Translations under genes and position numbers: made by a program
In this document: piece after piece, positions 7,812 through 17,095 of the stretch
Layout: each line of letters begins with the position of its first letter
Numbering within the stretch: the first letter of the stretch is position 1
DNA from: Prevotella sp.
GTDB taxonomy: Bacteria > Bacteroidota > Bacteroidia > Bacteroidales > Bacteroidaceae
DNA length: 38,666 bases
NCBI GenBank assembly: GCA_017545045.1
Contig: JAFYDA010000004.1
Coordinates: 1 to 38,666, forward strand
Direction: 5' to 3'
Notes under the pieces: generated by a model
What the model saw: only the letters and a program-made list of their open reading frames with translations
Told to the model about the DNA's origin: nothing
Databases searched by the model: none

Positions 7812-9164
7812 ATGAAAAACATCAGTCTTGACATCAGTAAGGCCGCCTGCTTTTTGGAGCCAGGCACCGTAAAGGCTTTTGAGCCTAAAGTGAAAGCAGC
7901 ACAGGCTGCATTAGAAGACGGAACATGCCCGGGTAACGACTTCCTGGGATGGCTCCACCTGCCATCATCCATCACCCCGCAGTTTCTAGACGAAATTCAG
8001 GCCGTAGCAAACACACTACGCGAAAAATGCGAAGTAGTGGTAGTAGCAGGCATTGGCGGCAGCTATCTGGGAGCCCGTGCAGTCATTGAAGCCTTGGGCA
8101 ATTCATTTGCCTGGCTCATACAGAACAAACAGAACCCCACAATCCTGTTCGCAGGCAACAACATCGGCGAGGACTATCTGAGTGAGATGACCGAATACCT
8201 GAAAGGCAAGAAGTTCGGCATCATTAACATCTCGAAGTCTGGTACGACCACTGAGACGGCCCTGACGTTCCGACTGCTGAAAAAGCAGTGCGAGGCTCAA
8301 ATGGGTAAAGACGTGGCCAAGCAGGTCATTGTAGCCGTTACCGATGCCAAGCGCGGTGCCGCACGTACTTGTGCTGACAAAGAAGGATACAAGTCGTTTA
8401 TCATACCCGACAACGTGGGTGGACGTTTCTCCGTTCTGACACCCGTCGGCCTGCTGCCCATCGCCTGCGCTGGTTTCGACATCAAGCAGCTGGTGGCTGG
8501 AGCACAAGAGATGGAGAAAGCCTGCGGCAAGGACGTGGCCTTCGAGGATAATCTGGCTGCACAGTATGCTGCTGTCCGCAATGGACTCTACGGTGCAGGG
8601 AAGAAGATTGAAATCATGGTGAACTACCAGCCTAAGCTGCATTTCATCAGCGAATGGTGGAAACAACTCTACGGCGAGTCAGAGGGCAAGGACAAGAAGG
8701 GCATCTTCCCCGCCAGCTGCGACTTCACCACCGACCTGCACTCCATGGGACAGTGGATACAAGACGGTGAGCGCACCATCTTCGAAACAGTCATCTCTGT
8801 GGAGAAGCCTAACCGCAACCTGCTATTCCCCAGCGACGAGGAAAATCTGGACGGTCTGAACTTCCTGGCCGGCAAACGCGTTGACGAGGTAAACAAGATG
8901 GCCGAACTGGGAACTCGCTTAGCTCACGTCGACGGCGGTGTACCCAACATCCGTATCTCCGTTCCCGAACTGAATGAATACTACATTGGACAGCTCATCT
9001 ACTTCTTTGAAATCGGCTGTGGCATCAGCGGTAATGTGCTGGGCGTGAACCCATTCAACCAGCCAGGTGTAGAAGCTTACAAGAAGAACATGTTTGCTCT
9101 GCTGAACAAACCTGGCTACGAGGCAGAGTCGAAAGCCATTCAGGAACGGCTGGCAAAGGAATGA
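7812..9164 (+). CDS. pgi: Glucose-6-phosphate isomerase Pgi
   Basis: Pgi interconverts glucose-6-phosphate and fructose-6-phosphate in glycolysis and gluconeogenesis. The 450-residue protein belongs to the shorter bacterial Pgi type. It shows [16 protein letters not shown], the sugar-phosphate loop SKSGTTTET at 141-149, [16 protein letters not shown] and the C-terminal [16 protein letters not shown] that carries the catalytic Lys region. It is driven by its own clear promoter. The stop codon overlaps the following HAD gene by 4 nt (ATGA), so the two are an operon. Confidence 0.97.
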   Translation: MKNISLDISKAACFLEPGTVKAFEPKVKAAQAALEDGTCPGNDFLGWLHLPSSITPQFLDEIQAVANTLREKCEVVVVAGIGGSYLGARAVIEALGNSFAWLIQNKQNPTILFAGNNIGEDYLSEMTEYLKGKKFGIINISKSGTTTETALTFRLLKKQCEAQMGKDVAKQVIVAVTDAKRGAARTCADKEGYKSFIIPDNVGGRFSVLTPVGLLPIACAGFDIKQLVAGAQEMEKACGKDVAFEDNLAAQYAAVRNGLYGAGKKIEIMVNYQPKLHFISEWWKQLYGESEGKDKKGIFPASCDFTTDLHSMGQWIQDGERTIFETVISVEKPNRNLLFPSDEENLDGLNFLAGKRVDEVNKMAELGTRLAHVDGGVPNIRISVPELNEYYIGQLIYFFEIGCGISGNVLGVNPFNQPGVEAYKKNMFALLNKPGYEAESKAIQERLAKE

Positions 9165-9898
9165 CAGAAGCTATAAAACAGTATTTACAGAAGCACGGTT
9201 TTGAGCAGTTCAAGCCCAAAGCCGTGCTCTTTGACATGGACGGTGTACTCTACGACTCCATGCCTCATCACGCTATTGCCTGGACACGCTCCATGGAGAC
9301 CTTCGGCATTCACATGACCGCACTTGACGCATACGCCACAGAAGGGGCTCGCGGCATCGACACCATCCGCAAGATGATGAAGCAACAAAAGGGCATAGAC
9401 ATCAGCCTGGATGAAGCGCAGATGATGTACGATGAGAAAACGCGGCAGTTCCACGCCATGGGCGATGCACCTGTCATGCCCGGCATCATAGAAATGATGG
9501 AGATAATAAAGAGCCAGCAACTCGCCATCGGCGTAGTTACTGGCAGTGGACAGCGTCCTCTCATCAACAGGCTACTCATTGATTTCCATGGTTTTTTAGA
9601 CGAGCAACACATTGTTACTGCCTACGACGTGAAACACGGAAAGCCTAATCCAGACCCTTATCTTATGGGGATGGAGAAAGCAGAAACAAAACCTTGGGAA
9701 ACAATTGTTGTAGAAAATGCGCCCTTAGGAGTGAAAGCCGGCACGGCGGCACGTACCTTTACAATTGCCGTCAACACAGGACCGCTCCCCGACAGCGAAC
9801 TGCTCAGCCAGGGAGCCGACATTCTATTCAAGAAGATGACCGACCTTGCTGACTCGTGGAAAACGTTGTTCCCGCTTTCCACAGAATCAGCCGACTAA
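9161..9898 (+). CDS. HAD-superfamily phosphatase/phosphomutase, subfamily IA
   Basis: This 245-residue cytoplasmic enzyme has the HAD nucleophile motif [11 protein letters not shown] (Asp25, acid/base Asp27). It then has VVTGSGQR (motif II), [10 protein letters not shown] (motif III lysine) and [12 protein letters not shown] (motif IV acid region). The cap after motif I fits the beta-phosphoglucomutase/phosphoglycolate phosphatase branch. About 20 residues precede motif I, longer than usual. Translation is coupled to pgi by an ATGA overlap, so a sugar-phosphate substrate is a reasonable inference. It ends directly beside the convergent lipoprotein gene (next base), with no terminator between. 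Confidence 0.9.
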   Translation: MTEAIKQYLQKHGFEQFKPKAVLFDMDGVLYDSMPHHAIAWTRSMETFGIHMTALDAYATEGARGIDTIRKMMKQQKGIDISLDEAQMMYDEKTRQFHAMGDAPVMPGIIEMMEIIKSQQLAIGVVTGSGQRPLINRLLIDFHGFLDEQHIVTAYDVKHGKPNPDPYLMGMEKAETKPWETIVVENAPLGVKAGTAARTFTIAVNTGPLPDSELLSQGADILFKKMTDLADSWKTLFPLSTESAD

Positions 9899-10480
9899 CT
9901 AATCATCATCTTCATCATCAACTTCATCGTCTATTTCGTTGCCGCTGGTATCCATCTCGGAATCAAGTTCGATGGTTACCTTCCCGAAATTGTCAATCTT
10001 CACTTCAAGGGGAATGTATTCATCGGTCTGAGGCAGGCTGACACTGGCAGCAAACTCCAGATGATTGCCGTCAACCTCGTCGAACACCAGTCCCTCAAGG
10101 ATGCCTGACGTACGATACTTAGCACCAATAAAGTTTTCGAAATTTGCCTTCGTAAAAGTCTTGCTGATAGCTACACTGCCGTCAGAGCGACGTACAATGA
10201 CGGAGATGCGGTTGTCAACGAACAACTGACCACTCTCGTCCTTCACCTTACGAAGACTATCGTCAGGATGACGCTGTACATCAATGGTGTAGTCCTTGTC
10301 CAACCACTTGACATTGCGAGTATCGTGATAAGGCTGCATGCTGATAGGCCCAGAAGGTTGAGCTTTCTCCACCTTTGGAGCAATAATGTCTTCCGTTTGT
10401 TTTTTTTCTTTACAAGCACCCAGCGACACCATCGCCGCCAGTGTAAAAATGACGATTTGTTTATTCATTATTACCTTCAT
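9899..10480 (-). CDS. Putative lipoprotein, DUF4738-like
   Basis: This precursor of about 190 residues has a lipoprotein signal: a basic start, a hydrophobic stretch and the lipobox SLGAC near residue 23, so it is probably anchored in the cell envelope. The mature part has a beta-rich look (MQPYHDTRNVKWLDKDYTI...) and ends in a strongly acidic tail rich in Asp and Glu. The sequence resembles the Bacteroidetes family DUF4738, a recollection rather than a search. An internal ATG at 10468 (MNKQIVIF) is preceded by GAAGG and may be the true start. The promoter at 10497-10528 allows either start. Function is unknown. Confidence 0.8.
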   Translation of the reverse strand: MKVIMNKQIVIFTLAAMVSLGACKEKKQTEDIIAPKVEKAQPSGPISMQPYHDTRNVKWLDKDYTIDVQRHPDDSLRKVKDESGQLFVDNRISVIVRRSDGSVAISKTFTKANFENFIGAKYRTSGILEGLVFDEVDGNHLEFAASVSLPQTDEYIPLEVKIDNFGKVTIELDSEMDTSGNEIDDEVDDEDDD

Positions 10481-10496
10481 TAATCGTTTTGGTCAG

Positions 10497-10528
10497 CAAA
10501 GATAACCAAATAAACTGAGATACACAAG
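10497..10528 (-). promoter_or_regulatory. Promoter of the lipoprotein gene
   Basis: On the minus strand CTTG (10528-10525), a 20-bp spacer and TATCTTTG (10504-10497) fit the Bacteroidetes -33/-7 pattern, with TTG as the -33 core. Confidence 0.65.
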
Positions 10529-10570
10529 CTTTTCAAGGGAAATGTTTCAGGCTACCGCGATGGAAAACGT

Positions 10571-10600
10571 AAAAAAAGCCCGCTAACAATCATAGCGGGC
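10571..10600 (-). terminator. Rho-independent terminator of the Spy-like gene
   Basis: Read on the minus strand, GCCCGCT (10600-10594) pairs with AGCGGGC (10584-10578) across a 9-nt loop and is followed by seven T. It lies 108 nt beyond the stop at 10709. The rest of the gap (10481-10708) holds no gene. Confidence 0.88.
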
Positions 10601-10708
10601 AACTGTTATCCATATCTTTTACCAATATTAATACTAACTGAAGAAGGCACGCTTGCCTTTCAAAAAACACTATGTTAACCTAAATCACTATGATACGGAG
10701 TTAATTAC

Positions 10709-11203
10709 TCATTCCTGATTTCTTTGCCCACGCGGACCACCTCCACGGCGTCTTCCTTCTTGCATACGCTTTTCTGCATCTTCCTGATAAGCCTTGAACT
10801 GCTCAGGTGTCATAATGGTTTGCAACTCAGCGTCATATTGCTTCTGGGCCACTTGACGCTCCTGACGCATCTTTTCCATGTTCTGGCGCATTTCTTCTGT
10901 CATCTCAGGACGGTTACCACCGTTACCTCCTCCAAAGTTGGGAGCAGGACGTGAGCCACGGCCTCTGCCAAATCCACCCATCCGAGGGTTCAACTTATCA
11001 GCAAATTTGGTGTTAAGCGCAAGTAGTTTCTCTGCCTGTTCGCTGTTAAGATTATACTTCTTCACAACATCATCAGTACGCCTTTTGAGCATTTCGGTTC
11101 TATCGAAATTTCTCTGTCCGTCACGACGTGGTCTGTCATTATCCTGTGCAATAGCCGTTGTTAGCGACATAACAGCGATAATTGAAAAAATAAGCTTTTT
11201 CAT
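10709..11203 (-). CDS. Periplasmic Spy/LTXXQ-like protein (DUF4890-like)
   Basis: The 164-residue precursor has a signal peptide of about 19 residues ending SLTTAIAQ. The mature protein is highly charged and helical. Two similar helical segments contain KKYNLNSEQAEKLLALN and ELQTIMTPEQFKAYQED, the LTxEQ-type motif of Spy/CpxP-like periplasmic chaperones. Between them lies a Gly/Arg/Pro-rich stretch (about 75-98), and the C-terminus is again Arg/Gly-rich (GRRRGGGPRGQRN). Bacteroidetes proteins of this kind are grouped as DUF4890, from memory. A chaperone or stress role is inferred from the family. A -7 box lies upstream and a good terminator follows, so it is a single-gene unit. Confidence 0.85.
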   Translation of the reverse strand: MKKLIFSIIAVMSLTTAIAQDNDRPRRDGQRNFDRTEMLKRRTDDVVKKYNLNSEQAEKLLALNTKFADKLNPRMGGFGRGRGSRPAPNFGGGNGGNRPEMTEEMRQNMEKMRQERQVAQKQYDAELQTIMTPEQFKAYQEDAEKRMQEGRRRGGGPRGQRNQE

Positions 11204-11268
11204 ATTCTTAATTCTTTAATGTTTAACTTTTGATTTATCGTTTTTGAGTTGCAACTGTCTTTCTGACG

Positions 11269-11276
11269 CAAAAATA
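11269..11276 (-). promoter_or_regulatory. Candidate -7 box of the Spy-like gene
   Basis: The minus strand reads TATTTTTG, a TAnnTTTG match about 65 nt before the ATG at 11203. No proper -33 element is visible. Confidence 0.45.
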
Positions 11277-11341
11277 AAGAAAAAGTTTAATCGTTTTGAA
11301 AAAAAAATTGACTATTCTGCAAGAAAAAAAACTTTTTTTAG

Positions 11342-11349
11342 TACCTTTG
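11342..11349 (+). promoter_or_regulatory. -7 box of the DUF4230 pair
   Basis: TACCTTTG matches TAnnTTTG exactly. Transcription would begin a few bases before the ATG at 11360, which favours the ATG at 11381 as the start of the first gene. Confidence 0.55.
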
Positions 11350-11380
11350 GACGCAATTTATGATTTATAAACATAAAATC

Positions 11381-12067
11381 ATGGTGAAAGCAAGAAAATG
11401 GATGCTGGCGACAACTGTTGCTCTTCTAATGACAGGATGTTCATGCAATGGAAATAAGGATAAAACACAGACGGAATCCTACACGGGGATTGACACCGTA
11501 CCAATGCTCATAATGCAAATTCAGAAAAGTTCAAGATTGTATACCACTGAATATCACATCCATAAAATTATTACGCATGACGATGTTGTAAAACTTCAAG
11601 GCAATCTGTTAAAACAGAATATTGACATCAAACTTCCCGTAGGAGACCGAAAGGTGGCGATTCCCATTGATGCCACACTGAAGGCTTACATCGACTTCAG
11701 TGATTTTTCAGAAAAGAACATTGAGCGCAACGGACAGAAAATCACCATTTTATTGCCCGACCCCAAGGTTGAAATGACCAGTTCGAAAGTAAACCAGCGG
11801 GAAATAAAAACTTTCGTAGGACTAGTGCGCTCTGGATTCACCGACGAAGAAATGACACGCTACGAACAACAAGGACGCGAGGCTATCATACAGAGTATCC
11901 CACGACTGGGCATTATAGACATGGCTAAAGCAAGTGCCGCCCGTGCATTGGTTCCCATGATTCAACAGATGGGATTTCGTGAAGAGGACATCACCATTGC
12001 CTTCCGTAAGGAGTTCAAGCCTTATGACATTCGAAAATTCTTAGAAATCAATAGTCATGAACAATAA
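11381..12067 (+). CDS. DUF4230 family lipoprotein
   Basis: I place the start at the ATG at 11381 (MVKARKWM), because the longer frame from 11360 would sit almost on the transcription start. The precursor is 228 residues with a lipoprotein signal ending in a lipobox (LLMTGCSCN), so it is probably membrane-anchored. The mature part contains a DUF4230-like domain: LYTTEYHIHKIITHDD, then a beta-rich region with VAIPIDATLKAYIDFSDFSE and ITILLPDPKVEM, then a helical C-terminus. It overlaps the next gene by 11 nt and both look like members of the same family. No function is known to me for DUF4230. Confidence 0.85.
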   Translation: MVKARKWMLATTVALLMTGCSCNGNKDKTQTESYTGIDTVPMLIMQIQKSSRLYTTEYHIHKIITHDDVVKLQGNLLKQNIDIKLPVGDRKVAIPIDATLKAYIDFSDFSEKNIERNGQKITILLPDPKVEMTSSKVNQREIKTFVGLVRSGFTDEEMTRYEQQGREAIIQSIPRLGIIDMAKASAARALVPMIQQMGFREEDITIAFRKEFKPYDIRKFLEINSHEQ

Positions 12068-12662
12068 AGGAATAAAAAAAACTGACTATTTACAACTTAT
12101 AGTCCGCATTCTCTTGCTGACGATTGTCGTCACCGTGTTATGGTGGCTACTTTTCGCAGAAAAAGAAAATTATCTGGGACTCAAAGTAAACGATGAGATC
12201 AATGTGACTCCTGAACAAATTCAGAGCATCAAGGACATTGGCCAATGGGAATTCTTAGCCATTAGCAATGAGGAACTGGTGGACACCATCAGAAAAGGAA
12301 TTTTCAAGGACGATCAACTCGTACGGATTTATTATGGTACACTACGCTTGGGAGTTGACCTGAGCAAAGTCCGTCCCGGATGGATTCAGGCCAAGGGAGA
12401 CTCTGTAGTCATGACGTTACCCAAAGTAGGACTTCTTGACAATGACTTCATTGATGAAGCACGCACTAAGGCTTTCTATGAATCGGGAAAATGGACGGCT
12501 CAAGACCGTGAAGCACTGTATCAGAAAGCACGGAGACAAATGATAGCTCATGCCTTGACACCACAGAACTTAAAGGGTGCACAATCAAATGCAGAGGCTC
12601 AATTCCGGCATATGCTAAAAGCAATGGGCTATAACCACATTAACATCATCTTTGAAAAATAA
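12057..12662 (+). CDS. DUF4230 family membrane-anchored protein
   Basis: This 201-residue protein has one N-terminal membrane segment (about 14-33, IVRILLLTIVVTVLWWLLF), with the rest probably outside the cytoplasm. The body contains the beta-rich YYGTLRLGVDLSKV and VVMTLPKVGLLDNDFID, parallel to the YIDFSDFSE and ITILLPDPKVEM segments of the preceding lipoprotein. The helical C-terminus ends NHINIIFEK. The two overlapping genes are therefore probably a partner pair that arose by duplication. It ends only 6 nt from the convergent trmO gene, with no terminator between. Confidence 0.85.
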   Translation: MNNKGIKKTDYLQLIVRILLLTIVVTVLWWLLFAEKENYLGLKVNDEINVTPEQIQSIKDIGQWEFLAISNEELVDTIRKGIFKDDQLVRIYYGTLRLGVDLSKVRPGWIQAKGDSVVMTLPKVGLLDNDFIDEARTKAFYESGKWTAQDREALYQKARRQMIAHALTPQNLKGAQSNAEAQFRHMLKAMGYNHINIIFEK

Positions 12663-12668
12663 AACCAT

Positions 12669-13346
12669 TTACAAAATTTCCACAATAGTCACCACTCCGT
12701 CGACTACGCGGAACTTGACATCATGATTAGCAAATGGCATGCCGTAAACTCGCAGAGGATCATCATGATAACGGGGACGCGGGTCTTGAGCCAAGACATT
12801 CTTCAGAGCCTTCCACTCATCAGCGGTAAACAGACTTTCCATTGTCCCATCTGCTATCACTTCTAACGGATTCCACTCACATTCATCCACAAAGCCAGAG
12901 CGCGCATTAGGATGAGCATCAGCATAGGGAACATAGGGTTTAATGTCGTAAATGGGGGTTCCATCCATCAAATCCGCACCACGGACACAAATGACAGGGC
13001 CTTCTTTGGCAGACATTTCCACAGATTCTATTCTGACACACGACAGCCCAAGGCTGTTTGGACGAAATGGCGACCGTGAGGCAAACACCCCTACCCGTTC
13101 ATTGCCACCTAACCGTGGCGGGCGAACTGTCAAGGAACTCTTATGCCCACCGACTTTGTTGGCAGAGAACTCCCATATAATCCACAGATAGTCAAAGCCG
13201 TTAAGACCACGCACCGCCTCTTCATGCCGATATTCGGGCGTAAATACTATTCGTCCCTGCAATTCAGCCACCAGCCCACTTTGCCGTGGAATACCAAACT
13301 TCGACTTCAGTGGGGATTGGAAAAAAGCAACAGGTTCAATATTCAT
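12669..13346 (-). CDS. trmO: tRNA (N6-threonylcarbamoyladenosine37-N6)-methyltransferase TrmO (TsaA family)
   Basis: TrmO methylates t6A37 of certain tRNAs using SAM; the fold is the TsaA/VirR-like beta-barrel. The 225-residue protein starts MNIEPVAFFQSPLKSKFGIP and contains GFDYLWIIWEF. The conserved block RVGVFASRSPFRPNSLGLS is followed by GADLMDGTPIYDIKPYVPYA, both hallmarks of the family. The C-terminal part is as in E. coli YaeB/TrmO. The frame is open upstream to a GTG at 13403, but the promoter elements and the conserved N-terminus place the start at the ATG at 13346. It is divergent from the sensor kinase, sharing promoter DNA. Confidence 0.94.
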   Translation of the reverse strand: MNIEPVAFFQSPLKSKFGIPRQSGLVAELQGRIVFTPEYRHEEAVRGLNGFDYLWIIWEFSANKVGGHKSSLTVRPPRLGGNERVGVFASRSPFRPNSLGLSCVRIESVEMSAKEGPVICVRGADLMDGTPIYDIKPYVPYADAHPNARSGFVDECEWNPLEVIADGTMESLFTADEWKALKNVLAQDPRPRYHDDPLRVYGMPFANHDVKFRVVDGVVTIVEIL

Positions 13347-13351
13347 GGCTG

Positions 13352-13383
13352 CGAAATTACTAAAAATATTTGGAGGATACAAA
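13352..13383 (-). promoter_or_regulatory. Candidate promoter of trmO
   Basis: On the minus strand TTTG (13383-13380), 20 bp and TAATTTCG (13359-13352) fit the consensus with one mismatch (C for T). It lies only about 6 nt before the ATG, so the leader would be extremely short. Confidence 0.5.
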
Positions 13384-13400
13384 TTTTCTTCGTACTTTTG
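13369..13400 (+). promoter_or_regulatory. Promoter of the sensor kinase gene
   Basis: TTTG at 13369-13372, a 20-bp spacer and TACTTTTG at 13393-13400 match the full consensus. The element interlocks with the minus-strand trmO promoter, so the two polymerases would compete. Confidence 0.72.
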
Positions 13401-13443
13401 CACTCAATAATAATATAATGTCAAGGCTATTAACCTCCAAGAT

Positions 13444-15183
13444 ATGAAACGCACACTTTTTGTACTGTTGCTATTTCTGGGACTTCTACCGCTAAGGGCA
13501 GAAGAAGATTACATGAAATCTCCACAATACAAGGTTTTACGGGATTCCATGAACCATGCCTTCAACGATAACGACAGTAGTCGTTTTTTCATAGCCATCA
13601 AAAATCTGGAAGACTACCTGCTACAGCATAATGACCTCCATAACTACTACACACAGCGCTGTAACGAGATAGTGTTCCTCATGAACTCAAAAAAAATATT
13701 CGAGGCTTATAAACTTTCCAGACAATTGTCGCAGGATCTCCGTGATAACAAACTCGACAAGGAAATGTATATGGCCTACAACATGTTAGGTCATATTTAC
13801 CGCTATTGTGGTAACGAAAAAGAAGCCGTAAATATGTTCCATAAAGTGCTTGAGCTCATGGAGCAGGTGGGCTATCGGGAGAGCATGCCACCTATTTATA
13901 TGAACATTGTCAACGTTGAGATGGACAAGGATCCCCAAAAAGCTCTGTCGCTGCTCGAAAAGGCAGCAGAAATAGCTGCTGAATACTCACCAAATAGAGT
14001 CTTCGACATCAATACCAGACGTACACTAAGTTACTACTCCATAGGCAACAAAGAGAAATTCCTCGAAGGCTACAAAGCCTACAAGGAGGGAGAGGCCCAA
14101 GGACTCTCCTCTGTTCACGGCCGCTCGTTGGAAGTATACTATTTAGCTTATCAGGGACGTATTGACGAGGCCGTCAAAATGGCACGTCAGGAATTAGGCG
14201 AAGAGAGTTATGGTACCATCGCCAAGCTCTACGGTGAGGTCGGCCGTTGGGAAGAGGCATATAATGCTTTAAAGAAGGAAAATGAGCTGAACGACTCCAT
14301 CAGCAGCCTCATTCTAAGTAATAGCATACAAGGGCTACGGTCTGAACTGAGACTCTACGACCTGGAGCGACAGAATGTCCAGAACCGCACCATTACGATG
14401 GTTATTACCATTGTCTTGCTTCTGCTTTTAGTCATGGCTTTAGCATACATCATGTTCAGTCACCGTCGTCATCTCCAAGAACTTAAACATGCCTATGAAC
14501 ATGCACTGGAATCAGACAAGATGAAAACACTCTTCATTCAGAACATGAGTCACGAAGTGAGAACACCTCTGAACATTATCTCTGGCTTTGCACAAGTATT
14601 GGCTAACCCAGAACTGAGCACCGATACAGGCAAAAGACAGGAAATGGCACAGATGATGCTTAAGAACACCCACATCATAACGACCCAAATTGAGGAAATG
14701 CTTGAACTTTCTTTCAATGAAGCTTCAGGTGCCGCTCCAAAAGAAGACGTTGTCAATGTGGAAGAACTGCTGGAAAGTCTCATTCAAGAAAACGCTTTCC
14801 ACTTGGAGAAGGATGTCAAACTACAACTTGACTGCAAGTTGGAACCGGGCTTCACTTTCAACACTCACCGCGACATGCTCAAAAGAGCACTCAACACACT
14901 TATCGACAATGCTGAAAAAAATACAAACAAAGGCACCATCACCTTGTGTGCTTCAACAGAAGACGTCAACCTTCTACTCATCGTTGAAGATACAGGGTGT
15001 GGTATTCCTGCGTCTGAAGCCGAACATATTTTCGAACGTTTCGTCAAAATCGACTCTTTTAAATCAGGCTTAGGTTTAGGGCTTCCGTTGTGTCGCATGA
15101 TTATATCCCGCTTAGGAGGAATCATAAAACTCGACACAAGCTATCAGTCTGGAGCACGGTTTGTCATCACACTGCCACTTTGA
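13444..15183 (+). CDS. Membrane sensor histidine kinase with N-terminal TPR region
   Basis: The 579-residue protein begins with a signal peptide (about 1-19). A helical TPR-like sensor region covers about 30-300. One membrane segment is at about 316-338 (ITMVITIVLLLLLVMALAYI). The cytoplasmic kinase core follows: the H-box FIQNMSHEVRTPLN with phospho-accepting His370, the N-box TLIDNAEKN (Asn489), the G1 box VEDTGCGIP, the F-box FERFVKID and the G2 box SGLGLGL (542-547). No response regulator or receiver domain lies nearby, so it is an orphan or acts with a distant partner. TPR kinases of this layout are frequent in Bacteroidetes. Its signal is unknown. Confidence 0.93.
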   Translation: MKRTLFVLLLFLGLLPLRAEEDYMKSPQYKVLRDSMNHAFNDNDSSRFFIAIKNLEDYLLQHNDLHNYYTQRCNEIVFLMNSKKIFEAYKLSRQLSQDLRDNKLDKEMYMAYNMLGHIYRYCGNEKEAVNMFHKVLELMEQVGYRESMPPIYMNIVNVEMDKDPQKALSLLEKAAEIAAEYSPNRVFDINTRRTLSYYSIGNKEKFLEGYKAYKEGEAQGLSSVHGRSLEVYYLAYQGRIDEAVKMARQELGEESYGTIAKLYGEVGRWEEAYNALKKENELNDSISSLILSNSIQGLRSELRLYDLERQNVQNRTITMVITIVLLLLLVMALAYIMFSHRRHLQELKHAYEHALESDKMKTLFIQNMSHEVRTPLNIISGFAQVLANPELSTDTGKRQEMAQMMLKNTHIITTQIEEMLELSFNEASGAAPKEDVVNVEELLESLIQENAFHLEKDVKLQLDCKLEPGFTFNTHRDMLKRALNTLIDNAEKNTNKGTITLCASTEDVNLLLIVEDTGCGIPASEAEHIFERFVKIDSFKSGLGLGLPLCRMIISRLGGIIKLDTSYQSGARFVITLPL

Positions 15184-15225
15184 AGCACCTAATTTCAAAC
15201 TTATTATAATAATACAAGATTAACT

Positions 15226-17088
15226 ATGTCAAACATTAAAGAGAAACTCTTCACCGAGTTTACCGCGCCGACCAGACAAGAGTGGTTGGACAAGATTGAG
15301 GTGGACTTGAAGGGGGCCGACTTCCAGAAGCGCCTCGTGTGGAGAACAAACGAAGGTTTTAACGTGCAGCCTTTCTATCGCCGCGAGGACTTGAAGGACC
15401 TAAAGACACCCGACGCACTGCCGGGCGAGTTCCCGTTCGTCCGCGGCAACAAGAAAGACTCTAATGAATGGTACGTCCGCCAGAACGTCGTTGTAGGCGG
15501 CGACCCCGTGGCTGCTAACAAGAAGGCGCTTGACCTGCTGATGAAGGGTGTCGACTCTATCGGCTTCAAGCTGGGGCACGATGAGATAAGCACCGAGTAC
15601 ATCGACGCGCTGCTCAAGGACATCCGCCTCGACATCGTGGAGGTGAGCTACCGCGCTTGTCTGCGCCACGCCCTCCAGCTGGCCGACCTGCTCGTAGCCT
15701 ACTTCGAGAAGATGGGCTACGACCAGGAGAAGATTGTCGGCGGTCTGGGCTTTGACCCCATCGAGCGTATGCTGATGAAGGGTAAGGATTCGTCGTTCCT
15801 GCTGCCCGACATGCCGAAACTCGTCGAGAAGCTGAAAGACTATCCCAACCTGCGCTGCGTCATGGTACACAGCGACCTGCTGAACAACAGCGGCGCCTAC
15901 ATCGTCCAGGAGCTGGGCTACGCGCTGGCCTGGGGTAACGAGTACTTGCAGGAGATGGTGGACGCCGGCGTCGATGTGGATCTCGCCGCCAAGAAGATCA
16001 AGTTCTATATGGGCATCAGCGAAAACTACTTCATGGAGATTGCCAAATTCCGCGCTGCCCGCCTGCTTTGGGCTCAGATTGTCAAGCAATACGAGCCGAA
16101 GTGCGACTGTGCCTGTAAGATGGTTATCAACGCCTCGACGTCAACGTATAATCAAACAGTGTTTGATTCCTACGTCAACCTGCTCCGATCGCAGACGGAG
16201 GCCATGAGTGCCGCCCTCGGTGGCGTTCACTCGCTGGTCGTCACGCCGTTCGACGCTCCCTACGAGAAACCGACGGAGTTCAGTGAGCGCATCGCCCGCA
16301 ACCAACAGCTTATCATCAAGGAGGAGAGCCACTTCGACCGCATCGTCGACCCAGGAGCCGGCTCGTACTACATCGAGCACCTTACCGACGCCCTGGCCCA
16401 GGAGGCATGGAAACTCTTCCTCAAGATTGAGGACGAGGGCGGTTTCCTCGCTGCCGTCAAGGCTGGAACGGTTCAGGCCGACATCAACGCCACGAATGTG
16501 AAGCGCCACGGCGACGCCGCCAAGCGCAAGGAGTTCATCCTCGGCACCAACCAGTTCCCCAACTTCACAGAGAAGAGTGAAGGCAAGGAGCCCTGTTCCG
16601 CATGTTGCTGTACCACAGCAACACACAAAGACGACCCCGACGTGCCCGCCCTGAAAGCCAGCCGCTTGGCCTCCGACTTCGAGACCTTGCGCCTGACCAC
16701 AGAGAAGGCCGCCAAGGTGCCCGTCGCCTTCATGCTGACCATCGGCAACCTCGCCATGCGTCAGGCCCGTGCCCAGTTCTCGTGCAACTTCCTGGCCTGC
16801 GCTGGCTACAAGGTCATCGACAACCTCGGCTTCAAGACTGTCGAGGAGGGTGTCGACGCTGCCCTCAAGGCCGATGCTGACATCGTGGTCATCTGCTCTT
16901 CCGACGACGAATACGCAGAGTACGCTATCCCAGCCTTCCAGTATTTGAATGGTCGTGCGATGTTCGTGGTAGCTGGTGCTCCTGCTTGCATGGAGGACCT
17001 CAAGGCCGCTGGCATCGAGAACTACATCCACGTGAAGTGCAACGTACTCGAAACCCTCAAGGAATATAATGCTAAGTTAGGTATATAA
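15226..17088 (+). CDS. mutA: Methylmalonyl-CoA mutase small (beta) subunit MutA
   Basis: MutA is the non-catalytic subunit of the B12-dependent mutase that interconverts succinyl-CoA and methylmalonyl-CoA. The 620-residue protein has the mutase-type TIM barrel and a degenerate C-terminal cobalamin-like domain that lacks the DxHxxG motif. That last part contains LTIGNLAMRQARAQF and ACAGYKVIDNLGF. Between the domains, at about 450-465, is a Cys-rich insert with CSACCC (457-462) followed by a His. mutB follows on the same strand after 296 nt, with a decayed gene and inverted repeats wedged between. No clear promoter is seen in the 42 nt before the start. Confidence 0.95.
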   Translation: MSNIKEKLFTEFTAPTRQEWLDKIEVDLKGADFQKRLVWRTNEGFNVQPFYRREDLKDLKTPDALPGEFPFVRGNKKDSNEWYVRQNVVVGGDPVAANKKALDLLMKGVDSIGFKLGHDEISTEYIDALLKDIRLDIVEVSYRACLRHALQLADLLVAYFEKMGYDQEKIVGGLGFDPIERMLMKGKDSSFLLPDMPKLVEKLKDYPNLRCVMVHSDLLNNSGAYIVQELGYALAWGNEYLQEMVDAGVDVDLAAKKIKFYMGISENYFMEIAKFRAARLLWAQIVKQYEPKCDCACKMVINASTSTYNQTVFDSYVNLLRSQTEAMSAALGGVHSLVVTPFDAPYEKPTEFSERIARNQQLIIKEESHFDRIVDPGAGSYYIEHLTDALAQEAWKLFLKIEDEGGFLAAVKAGTVQADINATNVKRHGDAAKRKEFILGTNQFPNFTEKSEGKEPCSACCCTTATHKDDPDVPALKASRLASDFETLRLTTEKAAKVPVAFMLTIGNLAMRQARAQFSCNFLACAGYKVIDNLGFKTVEEGVDAALKADADIVVICSSDDEYAEYAIPAFQYLNGRAMFVVAGAPACMEDLKAAGIENYIHVKCNVLETLKEYNAKLGI

Positions 17089-17095
17089 TTATTTT

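Noticed and set aside
16141..17031. A 296-codon open frame antisense to mutA
   Set aside because: It is a shadow of the MutA coding frame, whose protein is clearly homologous to known mutase subunits.
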